From an uncultured Myxococcales bacterium (GTDB lineage Bacteria; Myxococcota_A; UBA9042; CAIXZC01), in contig CAITUV010000038.1 in assembly GCA_903895725.1 (NCBI GenBank), positions 62,001-126,000 of the forward strand: a stretch of 64,000 bases of DNA. The letters run 5' to 3'. Position 1 is the first letter of the stretch, and each line of letters opens with the position of its first letter. The position numbers and the translations under genes were made by a program. Under the pieces are notes generated by a model. The model was not told the DNA's origin. It made no database searches and worked only from the letters and a program-made list of their open reading frames with translations. Of this stretch, positions 43,707 through 54,500 are shown piece after piece.

Positions 43707-45962
43707 CTACTTGTCCAGGACCGTCTCCCACTTCCCTCCCAGCTCGATGAACCCCTTCGGGATGAGCAACGCTTCCTTCTCGTCGAGTGGCTGTCCCATC
43801 AGGTATTTGATCCACGCAGCCTCCTCGATGCCGTCGTTCCCTTTGAGCCGCTTCTTCGCCAGGGCCACGCGGGCCTGGAGCTGGGTCTCGAACGCCGTCT
43901 TGTAGGCTTCCCTCAGCTCGGCCTGGACGGCATCGAAGGCACGGGCCGCCATCCACTGCTTGAGCCAGGTCATGGCATAGGCGGAGCGGGTCCACCCTTT
44001 GAGCAGGGAGCAGCCGGGACTGTCTTTGGTCGTCGTGTTGATGTCCACGGTCCTGGTGCCCTCGAGCAGCTTCTTCTTCCCCATCCGGACGACATAGGAG
44101 CGGGACATCGTGCCCTTGTAGTCGGTCGCAACGACCGAGCACCGTTCACTGGAGGTCAGCGTCGTGGATGGCTCATGGCTCAACAGGTCGTTGAGCCTCT
44201 GGCTGGCCGAATCGAGGCCCCAGTCCGCCTGCTGGTACCGCTTGTACTTATCATCGTCGAAGGTTCCGACCTCGAGCTCCGTCCCGACCTTCTCGCAGTC
44301 GCTCCACTTCTCCTGGTACCACCCGCCCACATAGCCCTGGACCTGGACGCACTTGTACACGTCGCGCTGCTTGGACTCGGTGGAATAGCTGGCGTTTTCC
44401 GCTTTCTGCTTCTCGTAGCGGACAACGTCTTCCCGGGCAGCGGCAACGGCCTTCTCCCACTCGCCATGCGCCTCGTTAGCCGATTCACCGGTGTACTCGA
44501 GCACCTCGCTGCGCTGGCTCGAGGTCAGGTCACTCGAGATCGATCCCCACTCGACGACCAGGTCTCCGTCGTCGCCCAGCCGGACTCCGTACTCCCGGTT
44601 TGCATCGATGGCCAGCCTGTCCTCGAGCTGAGTGTTCCAGCCCACCCCACGCAGCCCGAACAAAGTGATGTCCGCGTCGAACTCGGTCCCGCCCGACACG
44701 GTCACGCGGGGCGCAAGGGCGCGGTACAGATCGATGTACAGGATCTTGGCCCGGTACAGGTTGGCGCAGTTGACGTCAACCGCGTTCTGAGCCCATCCCA
44801 GGCACTGGGTGGTCTCCCGTAGCAGCCGGGACTTGGCCAGAGAGTATCCGACGGCCGTCGCCACCATCCCCTTGGCGAGGGCGGCCTTGATGAGCTCGTC
44901 CAGCTCTGCGCTCAGGGCGGAGAAGCTGGCCTGCACCGGCAGCTTTGGCAGATTGTGCTGCTCGAGGTAGTCGAACGCCAGGCTCAGCAGCTCCAGCTTG
45001 CGTCCACCGGCGGCGGTCGGATACTCCTTGCGGAGCTGCTCCAGAAGGCTCGACTCCGCCCCGCCCACAGAGCGGGCCCTGGCCACCACGGCCTCCGAGC
45101 CTGGGGTGGGCCAGACCGCCAGGCTCTCGGCACACGCCAATGCCTCGGCAAGCTGCTTCCTGTCCAACATCTCCTGGATGAACCCGATGGCACGAGGCCC
45201 CTCGACGGCTCGAGTCGGAGCGACGTTGTACCAGTCGAAGACCACCGCCTCGACTCGGGCCTTGCCGTCGTCGCCCGGCCGCAGCAGCACGTTCATGTAG
45301 TTGTTTCCCGCAATCCCCACCAACGTTCGGGGAAGCCCCTTCTCAAGAAACACGAGCTGCCGTTCCGGGTCGAGCTGCCCGGCTCCAACGGCAGCGAACT
45401 GCGCTTCGTGCGTCTGCTGGTCCGCTGCCCATCGCGGATAGACGGCCACGACGGATACCCAGGGGTTGCCGTAGTGGCCTGTCAGGTGGAATGCCACGTA
45501 CCGGCAGGACGCCGAGTCGTTGCACTTGATGATCACGTCCTCCATCTCCCGGTTCCGGAGATTGTTGTGCTCCACTCCGGGGAACGGGATGTGGAAGGCC
45601 TCCGGTGTCCCGTCGGGCCCGGCCATGATCTCCTTCGGTCCGTTGGCCCATGCGGCGAACCGCCCCTGCTTGACCCCATCGTCCAGCTCCTCCTTTCGAA
45701 GCCCGGGCACGTCGATGAGGCAAGGGGAGTTGATCCCGGGTTCGCAATCCAGCTCGTAGTAGATGAAATCAGCGTCCTTGCACCCTTCCCGGGCCAGCGG
45801 GATGCCTGCGTACTCCCGGCACGACAGCAGACCCTCCATGTTCGGCGGGATGGTGAGGATCGTGGTGCACGACACGAGAAGGAGGCTCGCTGCGACAGCG
45901 GACGCAACCAACGTGGAAGAAGGCGATCTCCGCTGCCCTCGGATGACGACCGACTGGACCAT
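43707..45962 (-). CDS. Large lipoprotein of unknown function
   Basis: The 751-residue protein starts at ATG after GGAGGATATTCG and has a lipoprotein signal (SLLLVSCTT). The N-terminal third is beta-rich with several cysteines (LLSCREYAG, ELDCEPGINSPCLIDVPG, IIKCNDSASCRYVAFHLTGHYG). A helical, TPR-like middle follows (about 290-420) and a coiled-coil segment (about 500-560: WEKAVAAAREDVVRYEKQKAENA). The last part has GYVGGWYQEKWSDCEKVG and several helices. I do not recognise any family. It follows the giant MYXO-CTERM-like protein gene by 46 bp on the same strand and may assist or partner that protein at the surface. It is the last gene of a seven-gene minus-strand run and is convergent with the acyl-CoA synthetase. 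Confidence 0.7.
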   Translation of the reverse strand: MVQSVVIRGQRRSPSSTLVASAVAASLLLVSCTTILTIPPNMEGLLSCREYAGIPLAREGCKDADFIYYELDCEPGINSPCLIDVPGLRKEELDDGVKQGRFAAWANGPKEIMAGPDGTPEAFHIPFPGVEHNNLRNREMEDVIIKCNDSASCRYVAFHLTGHYGNPWVSVVAVYPRWAADQQTHEAQFAAVGAGQLDPERQLVFLEKGLPRTLVGIAGNNYMNVLLRPGDDGKARVEAVVFDWYNVAPTRAVEGPRAIGFIQEMLDRKQLAEALACAESLAVWPTPGSEAVVARARSVGGAESSLLEQLRKEYPTAAGGRKLELLSLAFDYLEQHNLPKLPVQASFSALSAELDELIKAALAKGMVATAVGYSLAKSRLLRETTQCLGWAQNAVDVNCANLYRAKILYIDLYRALAPRVTVSGGTEFDADITLFGLRGVGWNTQLEDRLAIDANREYGVRLGDDGDLVVEWGSISSDLTSSQRSEVLEYTGESANEAHGEWEKAVAAAREDVVRYEKQKAENASYSTESKQRDVYKCVQVQGYVGGWYQEKWSDCEKVGTELEVGTFDDDKYKRYQQADWGLDSASQRLNDLLSHEPSTTLTSSERCSVVATDYKGTMSRSYVVRMGKKKLLEGTRTVDINTTTKDSPGCSLLKGWTRSAYAMTWLKQWMAARAFDAVQAELREAYKTAFETQLQARVALAKKRLKGNDGIEEAAWIKYLMGQPLDEKEALLIPKGFIELGGKWETVLDK

Positions 45963-46008
45963 CGAATATCCTCCGTTCAGGGGGCCAGGAGCTCGGCCTG
46001 GCCCCGGT

Positions 46009-49000
46009 TCACCAGCGACGGTTGGCCCGCTGCGGCCACCGCATGCGTCCCCACGCGGCCAGGGCCAGCACGAGCACTGCAATCGCACCGCCCGACACGG
46101 GTTGAGCGGACGTGCCCATGCGGCAGAAACAGCCCGAGCCGCCTCCTTCCGTAATCTCGAAGTCGCGCGGCTCGGCATCATCGGCCCCGGCGATGACGAA
46201 CGGCACCGAGTGCCATCCGCTGGGCTCGCCGCTTTCCCCCTCGCCCGTGCCGTTAACGTCGATGAAGCCGTAGACGCCCATGTAAGCTCCGTCCGGGACC
46301 TCGAGCACGAACTGTGCCGACGTCGTCCCCTGGGGCCACGGAATCAAGACCGTGCCCACCCTCACGGGAACGTGCGTCGAGGAGCCGTCGGGCACGGCCC
46401 CCACCACCAGCGTCCCCGTCGCATCGCCATAGTAGGTCACGGTACCGGAAACCGTCCAGGTCGGTCCGGTCGGCTTTGAATCCTCATCGCACGCATCCCC
46501 GATGCCGTCGGCGTCCGAATCCGCCTGGTCCGTGTTCTCGATGAACGGGCAGTTGTCGCATGCGTCGCCGATGAACTCCGCATCCGAGTTCTTCTGGTCC
46601 GGATTCGAAAGCAGGGGACAATTGTCGAACTTGTCCTCCTTCCCGTCGTTGTCGTCGTCCTTGTCGCAGACGTCTCCAATCTGGTCGACGTCGTGGTCCA
46701 GCTGGAGCGGGTCGTACCACAGCTCACAGAGGTCGACGGAATCGGCCACTCCGTCGCAGTCCTTGTCCTGGGAGCAGGGTTGCTCCGGGGCAAGCGAGCT
46801 GAAGAACGCCGTCGCATGGTATCCGGAGTAGCCCCCCTGGCCCGCCATCCACGGGGCAAGCTCGAACGTCCACAGGCGGGAGCGGAAAACGACCGGTTTG
46901 CGGGCCACGAAGAAGTGCTCGTACCCGCCCACCACGTAGCTCCAGCTGTCTCCGGCCAGGCTCGACCAGAGCTGGGGAGCCGCCCCGCCGAGGTCGGCCC
47001 CCTCCTGGTCCGAGCTTCCAAACAGCCAAAGGAGCGCGCCCGTAGAGGCCATGTACGCCGTGCTGCGTCCCAGCCACTCGGCCTTGGGCGTGACCAGAGT
47101 CCACGACGCTGCATCCTGGCTGGAGTAGACGTCGTTGAACAGCTCGAGAACCCCCAGGTTCCGGTACCCGCCGGCCACCAGGAGCTTGCCCTGGTGCACG
47201 GTCACGGCAGGCAACGTTCGTCCCGCCCAGGGAACGCCGGATGAATCCTCGGTCCACTCCGTGCCGTCGGCCGATGACCAGACCCTGCCGTCCACCGAGT
47301 CGATGACCCGGATGCGACCTCCGAAGCTGACTGCCGGCGCTCCTGCCGCAGTCCAGGGCACCTCGGTGCTGACCTGGGTCCACGTGCTGCCGTCGGGAGA
47401 GTTCCAGGCATCCCGCCCCACGGATTGTTTCACCACCTCGTAGTACCCGACGGACTGGGCTGCTTCCTCCCACCCCTCCGAGAGGGACCAGAGCGTTCCC
47501 CCCAGCACGTACAGGATGCTGTCGTGGCACACCACGGTCATCCCGGTACGCGGCCCGAACGGCGGATCCAGGGATGCCGTAGTCCAGGAGATGCCGTCCG
47601 AGGAACGCGATACCCGGACGTGGTGCGCCACCCAGTAAATGGCATCAGCGCCCCCGTCGCGGGTGTAGGTTCCGTCGAACCAGCCGGACGCACCAGGCTG
47701 AGGATCGGACGCCACGAACTCGACCCCGACCGAGTACAGGAGATTCCCGCATGCCACGGGGGCGTCGCGGACCGGATCTCCCGTCAGCTCGTGGGAGAAC
47801 CAGACCTCCCCCAGATTACCGGCCGGCGGAAGCTCGGGCTGGTCCGGCGTGTCCCCGGGCACGGGGGGATCGGGAGGCTCGGTCGGCTGCGAGCCCGGTG
47901 AATCCTGCGCGTTGCCGGGATCTGTCCCCTGCTCGATCTCCTCGTCGTCAGCAGTGCCGTCACCGTCCGAATCCACCTGGTTCGGGTCCGCACCGGCTGC
48001 ACACTCGGATGCGTTGTCGACGCCGTCTCCGTCCGGATCCGCCGGACCGTCATAGGGCTGTGCGGGATCGAAGCCGTTGTCCACCTCCCAGGCATCGTAG
48101 CACCCGTCGCCGTCGGCATCCGGCTCGACCGAGATCTGGAAGGTGACCGTCCCCCCGCCGGCAAGCTGGAGCTCGACGGACACGGGGCCCACCGCTCCGA
48201 AGGGCCCCGGGTAGTACTTGCCCAGCCCGGCCCAGTCCGTCGTCGCCTCGAGCTTGCCCGCAACCAGGATCGGAGCACCCGCAACCACGGCCCCCTGGAA
48301 GTCCCGGACGCGAACGACCAAGGGGTACAGGCTCGAGACGCCGACGGAAACCTTCATCCCCTCGCCAGCCACCTTCTCGATCGTCATGGAGGCCGGCCCC
48401 GATGCATAGAAACCCAGCAGCGAGGCCGTCTTGGGCAGCGACCAGCGGATCTCGTCCAGCGTGACGTACCCCAGGGGCAGCGCCTCCGTGTAGGGGCGCT
48501 GACGGTCCGCAGGCCAGCGCAGCCTCGTGATCTCGTCCACGAGCTCTCGGTTCTCGTCCAGCACCGGCCAATCGTTCCCTCCCTGGTACAACACGCCCAC
48601 GTTCAGCGTGGAGGCAAGGCGGGCGTTGCCCAGGCTGTCCGTGACCTCCCAGATGATCTCGACGATGTCGGCGAAGTCCTGAAGGATCCCAGGGGAAAGC
48701 GATTCCACGTAGCCCATGTAGGCCTGGAGCAGCTCCTGATCGATGGCGTACGGGACCATGCCCCAGAGGTCGAAATCGAGGAATTCGAGCATGGTTCCCA
48801 GGCGGGTGGCGTCCCCCATCGCCGCATCGGTTCCCGGGGCGTTGTACTGCTCCATCTCGAGGACTTTCTCCGCTGCCGCTTCGAGCCCGGCATTGAACTT
48901 CAGCACGGCCGACACCCGGTCCGCCGCATCCTGTGCGGCCAGCCAGATCTCCTCCGTGCGGTACGACATCTCCTCGGCCTCGGCCACGAAAAGAGCGGCT

Positions 49001-50757
49001 TCCATGGACAGCTTGTCGGTCAGGAGCTGCGATTCCCGCACCGAAATCCCGTCGCCGGCAAACGGGAGCCTTCCACCGATTCCAGGCACTTCGATGCCGG
49101 TGACTGCGGCCATGTCCTCGTAGATCGGCGGAGTGAGGGTCACGGCCGTCTTGCGCACATAGGTCAAGTAGGCTTGTGCGGCAGCGTCGAGCGCCGCGGC
49201 ATCCACGTCCAGAGCGCTCAGCCCTCCTTCGGCCTGAGCGAAGGCCTCGGCAAACCGGTCCGCTTCCTCCTGCAGGGTGAAGAACACGTCCTGCATGCAC
49301 TCGAGACCCGCCTTGGAGAACACCGAGACGTAATAGGGCTGGCGCTCGTCGCCTCCCGCAGCCTTGGCCTCCTCCCATTCCTCCTTGCTCATGGAGGCAT
49401 AGGCCGCCTGCCAGGCCTGATCAAACGCAGCCAGATCCTCCATGAGGCGTTCGGGGTAGTCCACCACCGACTCGTGCCAGGAGACTCCGGCAGCAAGATC
49501 CGGGGCGACGATGAGGGGCCCCTTGGTGCGCTGGAGCAGTACATAGTACTTCGAGTCGTCGGACCATTGTTCGAGCCACGCCCTGGGGTCCAGGGCATCG
49601 AGATTCAGCTCGGTCGGGTAGGCTTGCGCATGACCCCAGCACGGCGTGTAATCGACCGGGTCGCCATACTGGATGGCCACGTAGCTTTTCAAGAGAGGAA
49701 TCGCAATCTGACTCCACTGCGCCCGCAGCTTGGAGGCATCGGCTTCCTCCTTGGCCCGCAGGCCGTTGAGCGCACTTTCGAACTGCGACACGCAGACGCC
49801 GAAAGCCTGCTTCTCGGCCTTGTCCGAAGCCGTCGGTGCCGGGATTGCAGCGTACGCGGAATCGGCATCCTTCACGACGAGCTCCTTCTTCTTCCAGGCC
49901 CCTTCCCACGTGGTCGTCCGGTCGAGCAGAGCCTGCTGGATCTCGGCAAGCGGGTTGCAGAACGTGGCGGACCAGAATGCAGGGCCGGTGGACGGGTTGG
50001 GAATCTTGCCCGTGACCCCCTTGCTGCGACTGCCCTGGATGTGCGAGTACAGGTCGCCGATCGCCGCAAGGTCATCGGCCATGCTCACGATGATGTCCAG
50101 GTTGACTCGAAGCTCGTGCTGGAAGTCGACGAGCTCGTCCAGCACGTCGTCAATGGCTTTGGCCGCGACCTTGGCGGCCTTCATGCCGTCCATGTTCTGC
50201 TGGACGTACTGGGCGGTCGCCTCAATGTTGTCCATCATCTGCTTGCACTTGTAGGCGACCAGGAGAAGGTTCTTCTTCGACATGGTTTCCATCAGCTCCT
50301 TGACCGTCGCGAAGCCGGAAACCATGATGGAGAGCGCAGCGTCGAGCTTGGCCGTCTTCAGGTTCTTGCGGGCATCCGCCATCTCCAGCGTAAGCTCTTC
50401 GATGGCCGACTGCTGCTCCCCGATGGAGGCCTGCCAGAACCCGGGGGTCAGCTCCATGGGAATCGGGTCCAGCTCGGGCGGCACGTACGCCGGGTTGGTC
50501 CTGCGCTCCTCGATGATCCACGTTTCGATGAGCGGGGCGGCGTCCTTGGCGATCTTCCTCGCGTCAGTAAGATGGGTGCGGAACGACTCGCGGTCGAGGT
50601 TGACGAAGTCCTTGGCCGCGTCCGCCAGGTTCTGGTTGATTCCATTGATCGTCTCGTCCACCCAGGCTCCCTGGGCCTGCAAGCGCCCCGGCGCCAGATT
50701 GATGAACAGAACCGCTGCCACGAACAGGTATGACCGCCCCGACCGGGAGTCCCACAT
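46009..50757 (-). CDS. Giant surface protein: helical N-terminus, TSP3 repeats, Kelch-like propeller, MYXO-CTERM-like tail
   Basis: The 1582-residue protein has a signal peptide (FVAAVLFINLAPGRLQAQG) and a mostly helical region of about 800 residues without a family I know. A first calcium-binding thrombospondin type-3 block follows (about 876-955: DADGDGCYDAWEV, DPDGDGVDN, DSDGDGTADDEE). Kelch-like repeats come next (about 985-1300: ILYVLGGTLWS, KLLVAGGYRN, WSSADGTEWTE), then a second TSP3 block (about 1329-1425: DNCPLLSNPDQKNSD, DNCPFIENTDQADSDADGIGDAC) and a small beta domain. The end is GSGCFCRMG, a hydrophobic segment (GGAIAVLVLALAAWG) and a basic tail. That last arrangement fits a MYXO-CTERM sorting signal. 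It should be displayed at the outer surface. ATG 50757 follows GGAGGGCGGAGC. The HAD gene lies 151 bp upstream. Confidence 0.83.
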   Translation of the reverse strand: MWDSRSGRSYLFVAAVLFINLAPGRLQAQGAWVDETINGINQNLADAAKDFVNLDRESFRTHLTDARKIAKDAAPLIETWIIEERRTNPAYVPPELDPIPMELTPGFWQASIGEQQSAIEELTLEMADARKNLKTAKLDAALSIMVSGFATVKELMETMSKKNLLLVAYKCKQMMDNIEATAQYVQQNMDGMKAAKVAAKAIDDVLDELVDFQHELRVNLDIIVSMADDLAAIGDLYSHIQGSRSKGVTGKIPNPSTGPAFWSATFCNPLAEIQQALLDRTTTWEGAWKKKELVVKDADSAYAAIPAPTASDKAEKQAFGVCVSQFESALNGLRAKEEADASKLRAQWSQIAIPLLKSYVAIQYGDPVDYTPCWGHAQAYPTELNLDALDPRAWLEQWSDDSKYYVLLQRTKGPLIVAPDLAAGVSWHESVVDYPERLMEDLAAFDQAWQAAYASMSKEEWEEAKAAGGDERQPYYVSVFSKAGLECMQDVFFTLQEEADRFAEAFAQAEGGLSALDVDAAALDAAAQAYLTYVRKTAVTLTPPIYEDMAAVTGIEVPGIGGRLPFAGDGISVRESQLLTDKLSMEAALFVAEAEEMSYRTEEIWLAAQDAADRVSAVLKFNAGLEAAAEKVLEMEQYNAPGTDAAMGDATRLGTMLEFLDFDLWGMVPYAIDQELLQAYMGYVESLSPGILQDFADIVEIIWEVTDSLGNARLASTLNVGVLYQGGNDWPVLDENRELVDEITRLRWPADRQRPYTEALPLGYVTLDEIRWSLPKTASLLGFYASGPASMTIEKVAGEGMKVSVGVSSLYPLVVRVRDFQGAVVAGAPILVAGKLEATTDWAGLGKYYPGPFGAVGPVSVELQLAGGGTVTFQISVEPDADGDGCYDAWEVDNGFDPAQPYDGPADPDGDGVDNASECAAGADPNQVDSDGDGTADDEEIEQGTDPGNAQDSPGSQPTEPPDPPVPGDTPDQPELPPAGNLGEVWFSHELTGDPVRDAPVACGNLLYSVGVEFVASDPQPGASGWFDGTYTRDGGADAIYWVAHHVRVSRSSDGISWTTASLDPPFGPRTGMTVVCHDSILYVLGGTLWSLSEGWEEAAQSVGYYEVVKQSVGRDAWNSPDGSTWTQVSTEVPWTAAGAPAVSFGGRIRVIDSVDGRVWSSADGTEWTEDSSGVPWAGRTLPAVTVHQGKLLVAGGYRNLGVLELFNDVYSSQDAASWTLVTPKAEWLGRSTAYMASTGALLWLFGSSDQEGADLGGAAPQLWSSLAGDSWSYVVGGYEHFFVARKPVVFRSRLWTFELAPWMAGQGGYSGYHATAFFSSLAPEQPCSQDKDCDGVADSVDLCELWYDPLQLDHDVDQIGDVCDKDDDNDGKEDKFDNCPLLSNPDQKNSDAEFIGDACDNCPFIENTDQADSDADGIGDACDEDSKPTGPTWTVSGTVTYYGDATGTLVVGAVPDGSSTHVPVRVGTVLIPWPQGTTSAQFVLEVPDGAYMGVYGFIDVNGTGEGESGEPSGWHSVPFVIAGADDAEPRDFEITEGGGSGCFCRMGTSAQPVSGGAIAVLVLALAAWGRMRWPQRANRRW

Positions 50758-50908
50758 GCTCCGCCCTCCTGACCCTTCACTGCTCGGATGCTGCCGCCCG
50801 ACAGGCGCCATCGCCCCCCGGGGCTCGTCCGGCATGATACCACCGAAACGGGAAATTCTGTGGACAATCCTTGCGGTCGGTAGTCCTGGAAGTTTCTCGG
50901 GGGAGAGC

Positions 50909-51472
50909 TCAACGCCCTCGCAGCAGGCGCACGTCGACGAAGGCCATGCCGGCACGGCGGGCGGCCTCGATGCCGGCGTCGGTGTCCTCGTAGACTAGGC
51001 AGTCGGCCGGAGGAACGTGGATGCGGCGGGCCGCTTCAAGGAAGGAATCGGGGGCCGGCTTGTGGTGCTCGACGTCCTCGATGGCCACTACCGCGTCGAA
51101 CAGGCCCGCAACGTCCAGGCGGCGCAGGATCTCCTCACACAGCCAGCGGGAGCTTCCCGTCGCCACGGCCATGGGCAGCTTGCCGTGGTATTCCCGGGCC
51201 ACGGCCACGACCTCCGGAATCGGCTGAACCGTCGGGAGGTAGCGGACATAGGTCCGGTTCTTCTCCTGCGCAATGTGCTCGGGGTCGAGCGGCACACCGG
51301 ATTCCTCCGAGAGCCGCCGGGCGATTGCCGCAGCGGACCAGCCCCCCAGTGCCCAGAACTGCTCCTCCGGGAACTGGACGCCAAACGGCCGGAGCGTCTC
51401 GAGCCACGACTCATAGTGTGCGGGCATCGTGTCGGCCAGCGTCCCGTCACAATCGAAGATGATCCCTTTCAC
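50909..51472 (-). CDS. HAD-superfamily hydrolase (beta-phosphoglucomutase/phosphatase-like)
   Basis: The 187-residue cytoplasmic protein has HAD motif I IIFDCDGTLADT (nucleophile D7, acid/base D9), motif II VATGSS, motif III lysine in HHKPAPDSFLEAA, and motif IV VYEDTDAGIEAA. A helical cap lies between about residues 16 and 80, as in the subclass I enzymes that include beta-phosphoglucomutase and sugar-phosphate phosphatases. GTG 51472 is chosen because GGAGGTGGGGCG lies directly upstream; the frame extends to a TTG at 51505 without support. It is odd in its setting, being the only small cytoplasmic enzyme in a run of secreted proteins. It starts 49 bp after the M4 protease stop. The exact phosphate ester is not predictable. 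Confidence 0.88.
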   Translation of the reverse strand: MKGIIFDCDGTLADTMPAHYESWLETLRPFGVQFPEEQFWALGGWSAAAIARRLSEESGVPLDPEHIAQEKNRTYVRYLPTVQPIPEVVAVAREYHGKLPMAVATGSSRWLCEEILRRLDVAGLFDAVVAIEDVEHHKPAPDSFLEAARRIHVPPADCLVYEDTDAGIEAARRAGMAFVDVRLLRGR

Positions 51473-51521
51473 CGCCCCACCTCCGGCGGCGAAGGGTTCC
51501 ACCAAGCGAGGCCGTTGTCAA

Positions 51522-54500
51522 CTACAAGGGAGATCCGCACGGCACCAGGGGCTGTGAGCCGATTTCGACATACCCCTTCTGCACATCGAACACTGCGCCG
51601 AACCGCCCGCTGTCCGCGAACGACGACTGCCCCAGCGGCACGAGCGACTCGAACACCAGGCGGATTCCGAACGAACCTGCGTCCGCGACGAGAGCCTTGG
51701 CGACCGCCTTGGCGGCCGCCGATCCCTGCTGCGCAACGTTCTCGGGAAGGAAGAAGCCGGTGGCAGCCAGAGCACCGTCGTCGAAGCAGTCCGCCAACTT
51801 GCCGTAGGAAAGCGTCGCGGTCAGGCCGGGCCACTCCGCCTGGGCGATGACTTCCGTGCCCAGCAGGATGCTCACGGTTCCTCCGACATACGTGCGCGTC
51901 TCGGTCGCTGTGAGCGGGTCGTAGGTCCAGTCCTTGCCCTCCACGTCCGCACCGAGCGATTGCAGCCCGAACCGGAACTTCAGGTCCGACACTGCCAGGC
52001 CGTTGGCGGCCAGGGCCTTGACCGTCTGCGCAAACCCCTCCACCACCGCGGTCGCGTGGCATCCGGCCTGCGCCCCGCCATTCACGTAGTCGTGCGATGC
52101 CAGGTAGTAGTAGGACGTCCCCTCGTAGCAGGGCGAGCCTTGGGTCCAGGGAAGCGGATGTCCGGCCTTCTTCGGCTCGGGACCGGCTCCGTCCGCGTTC
52201 CACAGTGCGGCCCCCTCCCCGGTGCTCTTGGACCCGGCCAGCGAGATCTTGCCGGGCACCGCATCGCAGCCGGGCGGGGCAACCACGGTCACGTCGACCT
52301 CGTCGAAGGACTCGAGCCCCTGAGAATCCACGGCCGTCGCCCTCAGGTGCAGCACGGTCGGCTCGGACGGGGCCAGGAAGACCACCGCACCGTTGCCCGT
52401 GTCCTCGAACGAAACGGGCGGACCGGACGTGACCTGCCAGACCACGGACGGCGAATCCCCGTTGGCATCGTCGGCCACGCTGCCGAGCGAGACGGGCAGG
52501 CCGGCCACGCCGACCAGCTCCGGCCCGGCCTCCACGACGGGGGCAATCTGCGGAGCCGTGAAATGCGGGCCGTCGATGAAGACGTTGCACAGCACCATCG
52601 CCTTGCTCAGGTTCCCAGGGGCCAGGACCTGGATGAAGAGCTGGCGCTCCACCGACCCGTGCGGCGCTCCGGGCTCAGCGGCCTCGAGGCCGGCGGGCGA
52701 CTCGAACTCGAGCACGTGGTCCAGCTTGGCAGCGCTTTGGGCCAGGACCCGGCCGGAATCATCGACGAGACGGACGGACGCCCGGAAACCCAGCCGGACC
52801 CGATAGCTGAGCATGGTCCCGGCCACCCCCATGCACTGCGCTACATTGGCGCAGGCAATCACCGGGAAGGAATGGGCCCTCGACTTGGAGGCTCCCTTGC
52901 CCGACAGGACGGCTGCAAAGGTCTCGCCGCCCATGTCCTTGTCCGGCGGAGGGGGCGGAGCGCTCATGTCTCCCGGGTCACAGGCAAAGCCGGCCCCGTC
53001 CTGATCACAGTCCGCCTGGTCGTCGTTGGCGAGAATCGGACAGTTGTCCACCCCATCGTCGAAACCGTCGCCGTCGTCGTCCGGGTCGCACGGGTCCCCC
53101 TGGTCATCCTCGTCCAGATCAGCCTGGTCCGGGTTCGAGATAGCGGGACAGTTGTCGCACGCAGCGCCCAGCCCGTCCCCGTCATCGTCCTCGTTCCCGG
53201 CCTGTGCGGTGGCAAGCTGCGGGCACTTGTCATAGGCATCGCCGATGTTGTCGCTGTCATCGTCGCCGTCGCACGCGTCCCCTTGCGGGTCCCCGTCGAA
53301 GTTGGCCTGGTCCGGATTCGGCACGAGAGGACAGTTGTCGCCGGCGTCCATGACCCCGTCTCCGTCGCCGTCCTGGCACGCGTCGCCCGTGCCGTTTCCG
53401 TCCGAATCCTTCTGGCCGTCATTGGCCGTGGCGGGACAGTTGTCGACGGGATTGACGGCACCGTCGCCGTCGCGGTCAGGGTCACAAGCATTGCCGACGG
53501 AATCGCCATCCTGGTCGGCCTGGTCGGTGTTGGCCTTTCCCTTGCAGTTGTCGACGTCGTCGTTGACCCCGTCCCCGTCCGTGTCCGCCCCCTCGGGATC
53601 CAGGTTGCCGTCGCAATCCTGGTCCGCCGGGATGAGTCCGGCTCCCGCATACGCGTTGCGAACGGCGCAGACGTTCTCCTGGGTCAGGAGGCCCATGGAA
53701 CGCTGGTCCTCAGCGAGGTCCACGATGAGCTCGGCAAACGCCACGAAGCTCAGCGGCGGGGTCCACTTCGCCGTCAGGAGCTTGTACAGCAGCTTCTCCC
53801 CCTTTCCCTTCCCGATGCCCGGGGTCGACACTCCGCTCCCGGCATGGGTCCCTCCCCGGACCATGCGCACCGCACAGGAGCTGAGAATCGTGCAGTTCGA
53901 ATGCACCCAGCCACGATCAAACTCGGTGCTCCCGCCACAGAAGCCGGTCGCATCCCCGCTGAGCTTTGCGTCCATGTGGTCCGGATCTCCGCACAGCGCC
54001 GGGTTCGCCAGATCCCGGGTGAATGGCTGTTTGGGCGTCCCATCCGGACAGGGGCCACTGCCGCAGACGGTATTTGCACAGCACTCCTCCCCCGGGATGT
54101 CTTCTCCCATGTGATCGTCGTCGTCGTCGATGAGCCAGGCGAACGTGTCGGCCAGGCTCTCGTTGAGCGCCCCGGTCTCAGACACGTATGCCGCCGACAC
54201 CTCTTTCAGGTACACCGCAACGAGAGCATGGGTGTACTCGTGAGCCACCACGTCGAGCTTGGCGAATCCGTCGGCGTACACGGTTCCGACGCCGGCGCAG
54301 TGCAGGGCATTCTTCTCGCATGCGTCGCCGCGCTTGTACTGGATGTGAACGTATTCCGAGATCTGAATCGGAAGCATGGGGGGCCAGAAGCGGTCGTTCC
54401 AGGAAAGCTGGCCGAAGTGGTCGAAGAAGTACTGGTAGACCGTCGAGAGGTTGTTGAACGCGTCCTCTCCTTCCCCATCCGTTTCCACCGGCTTGTTGAC

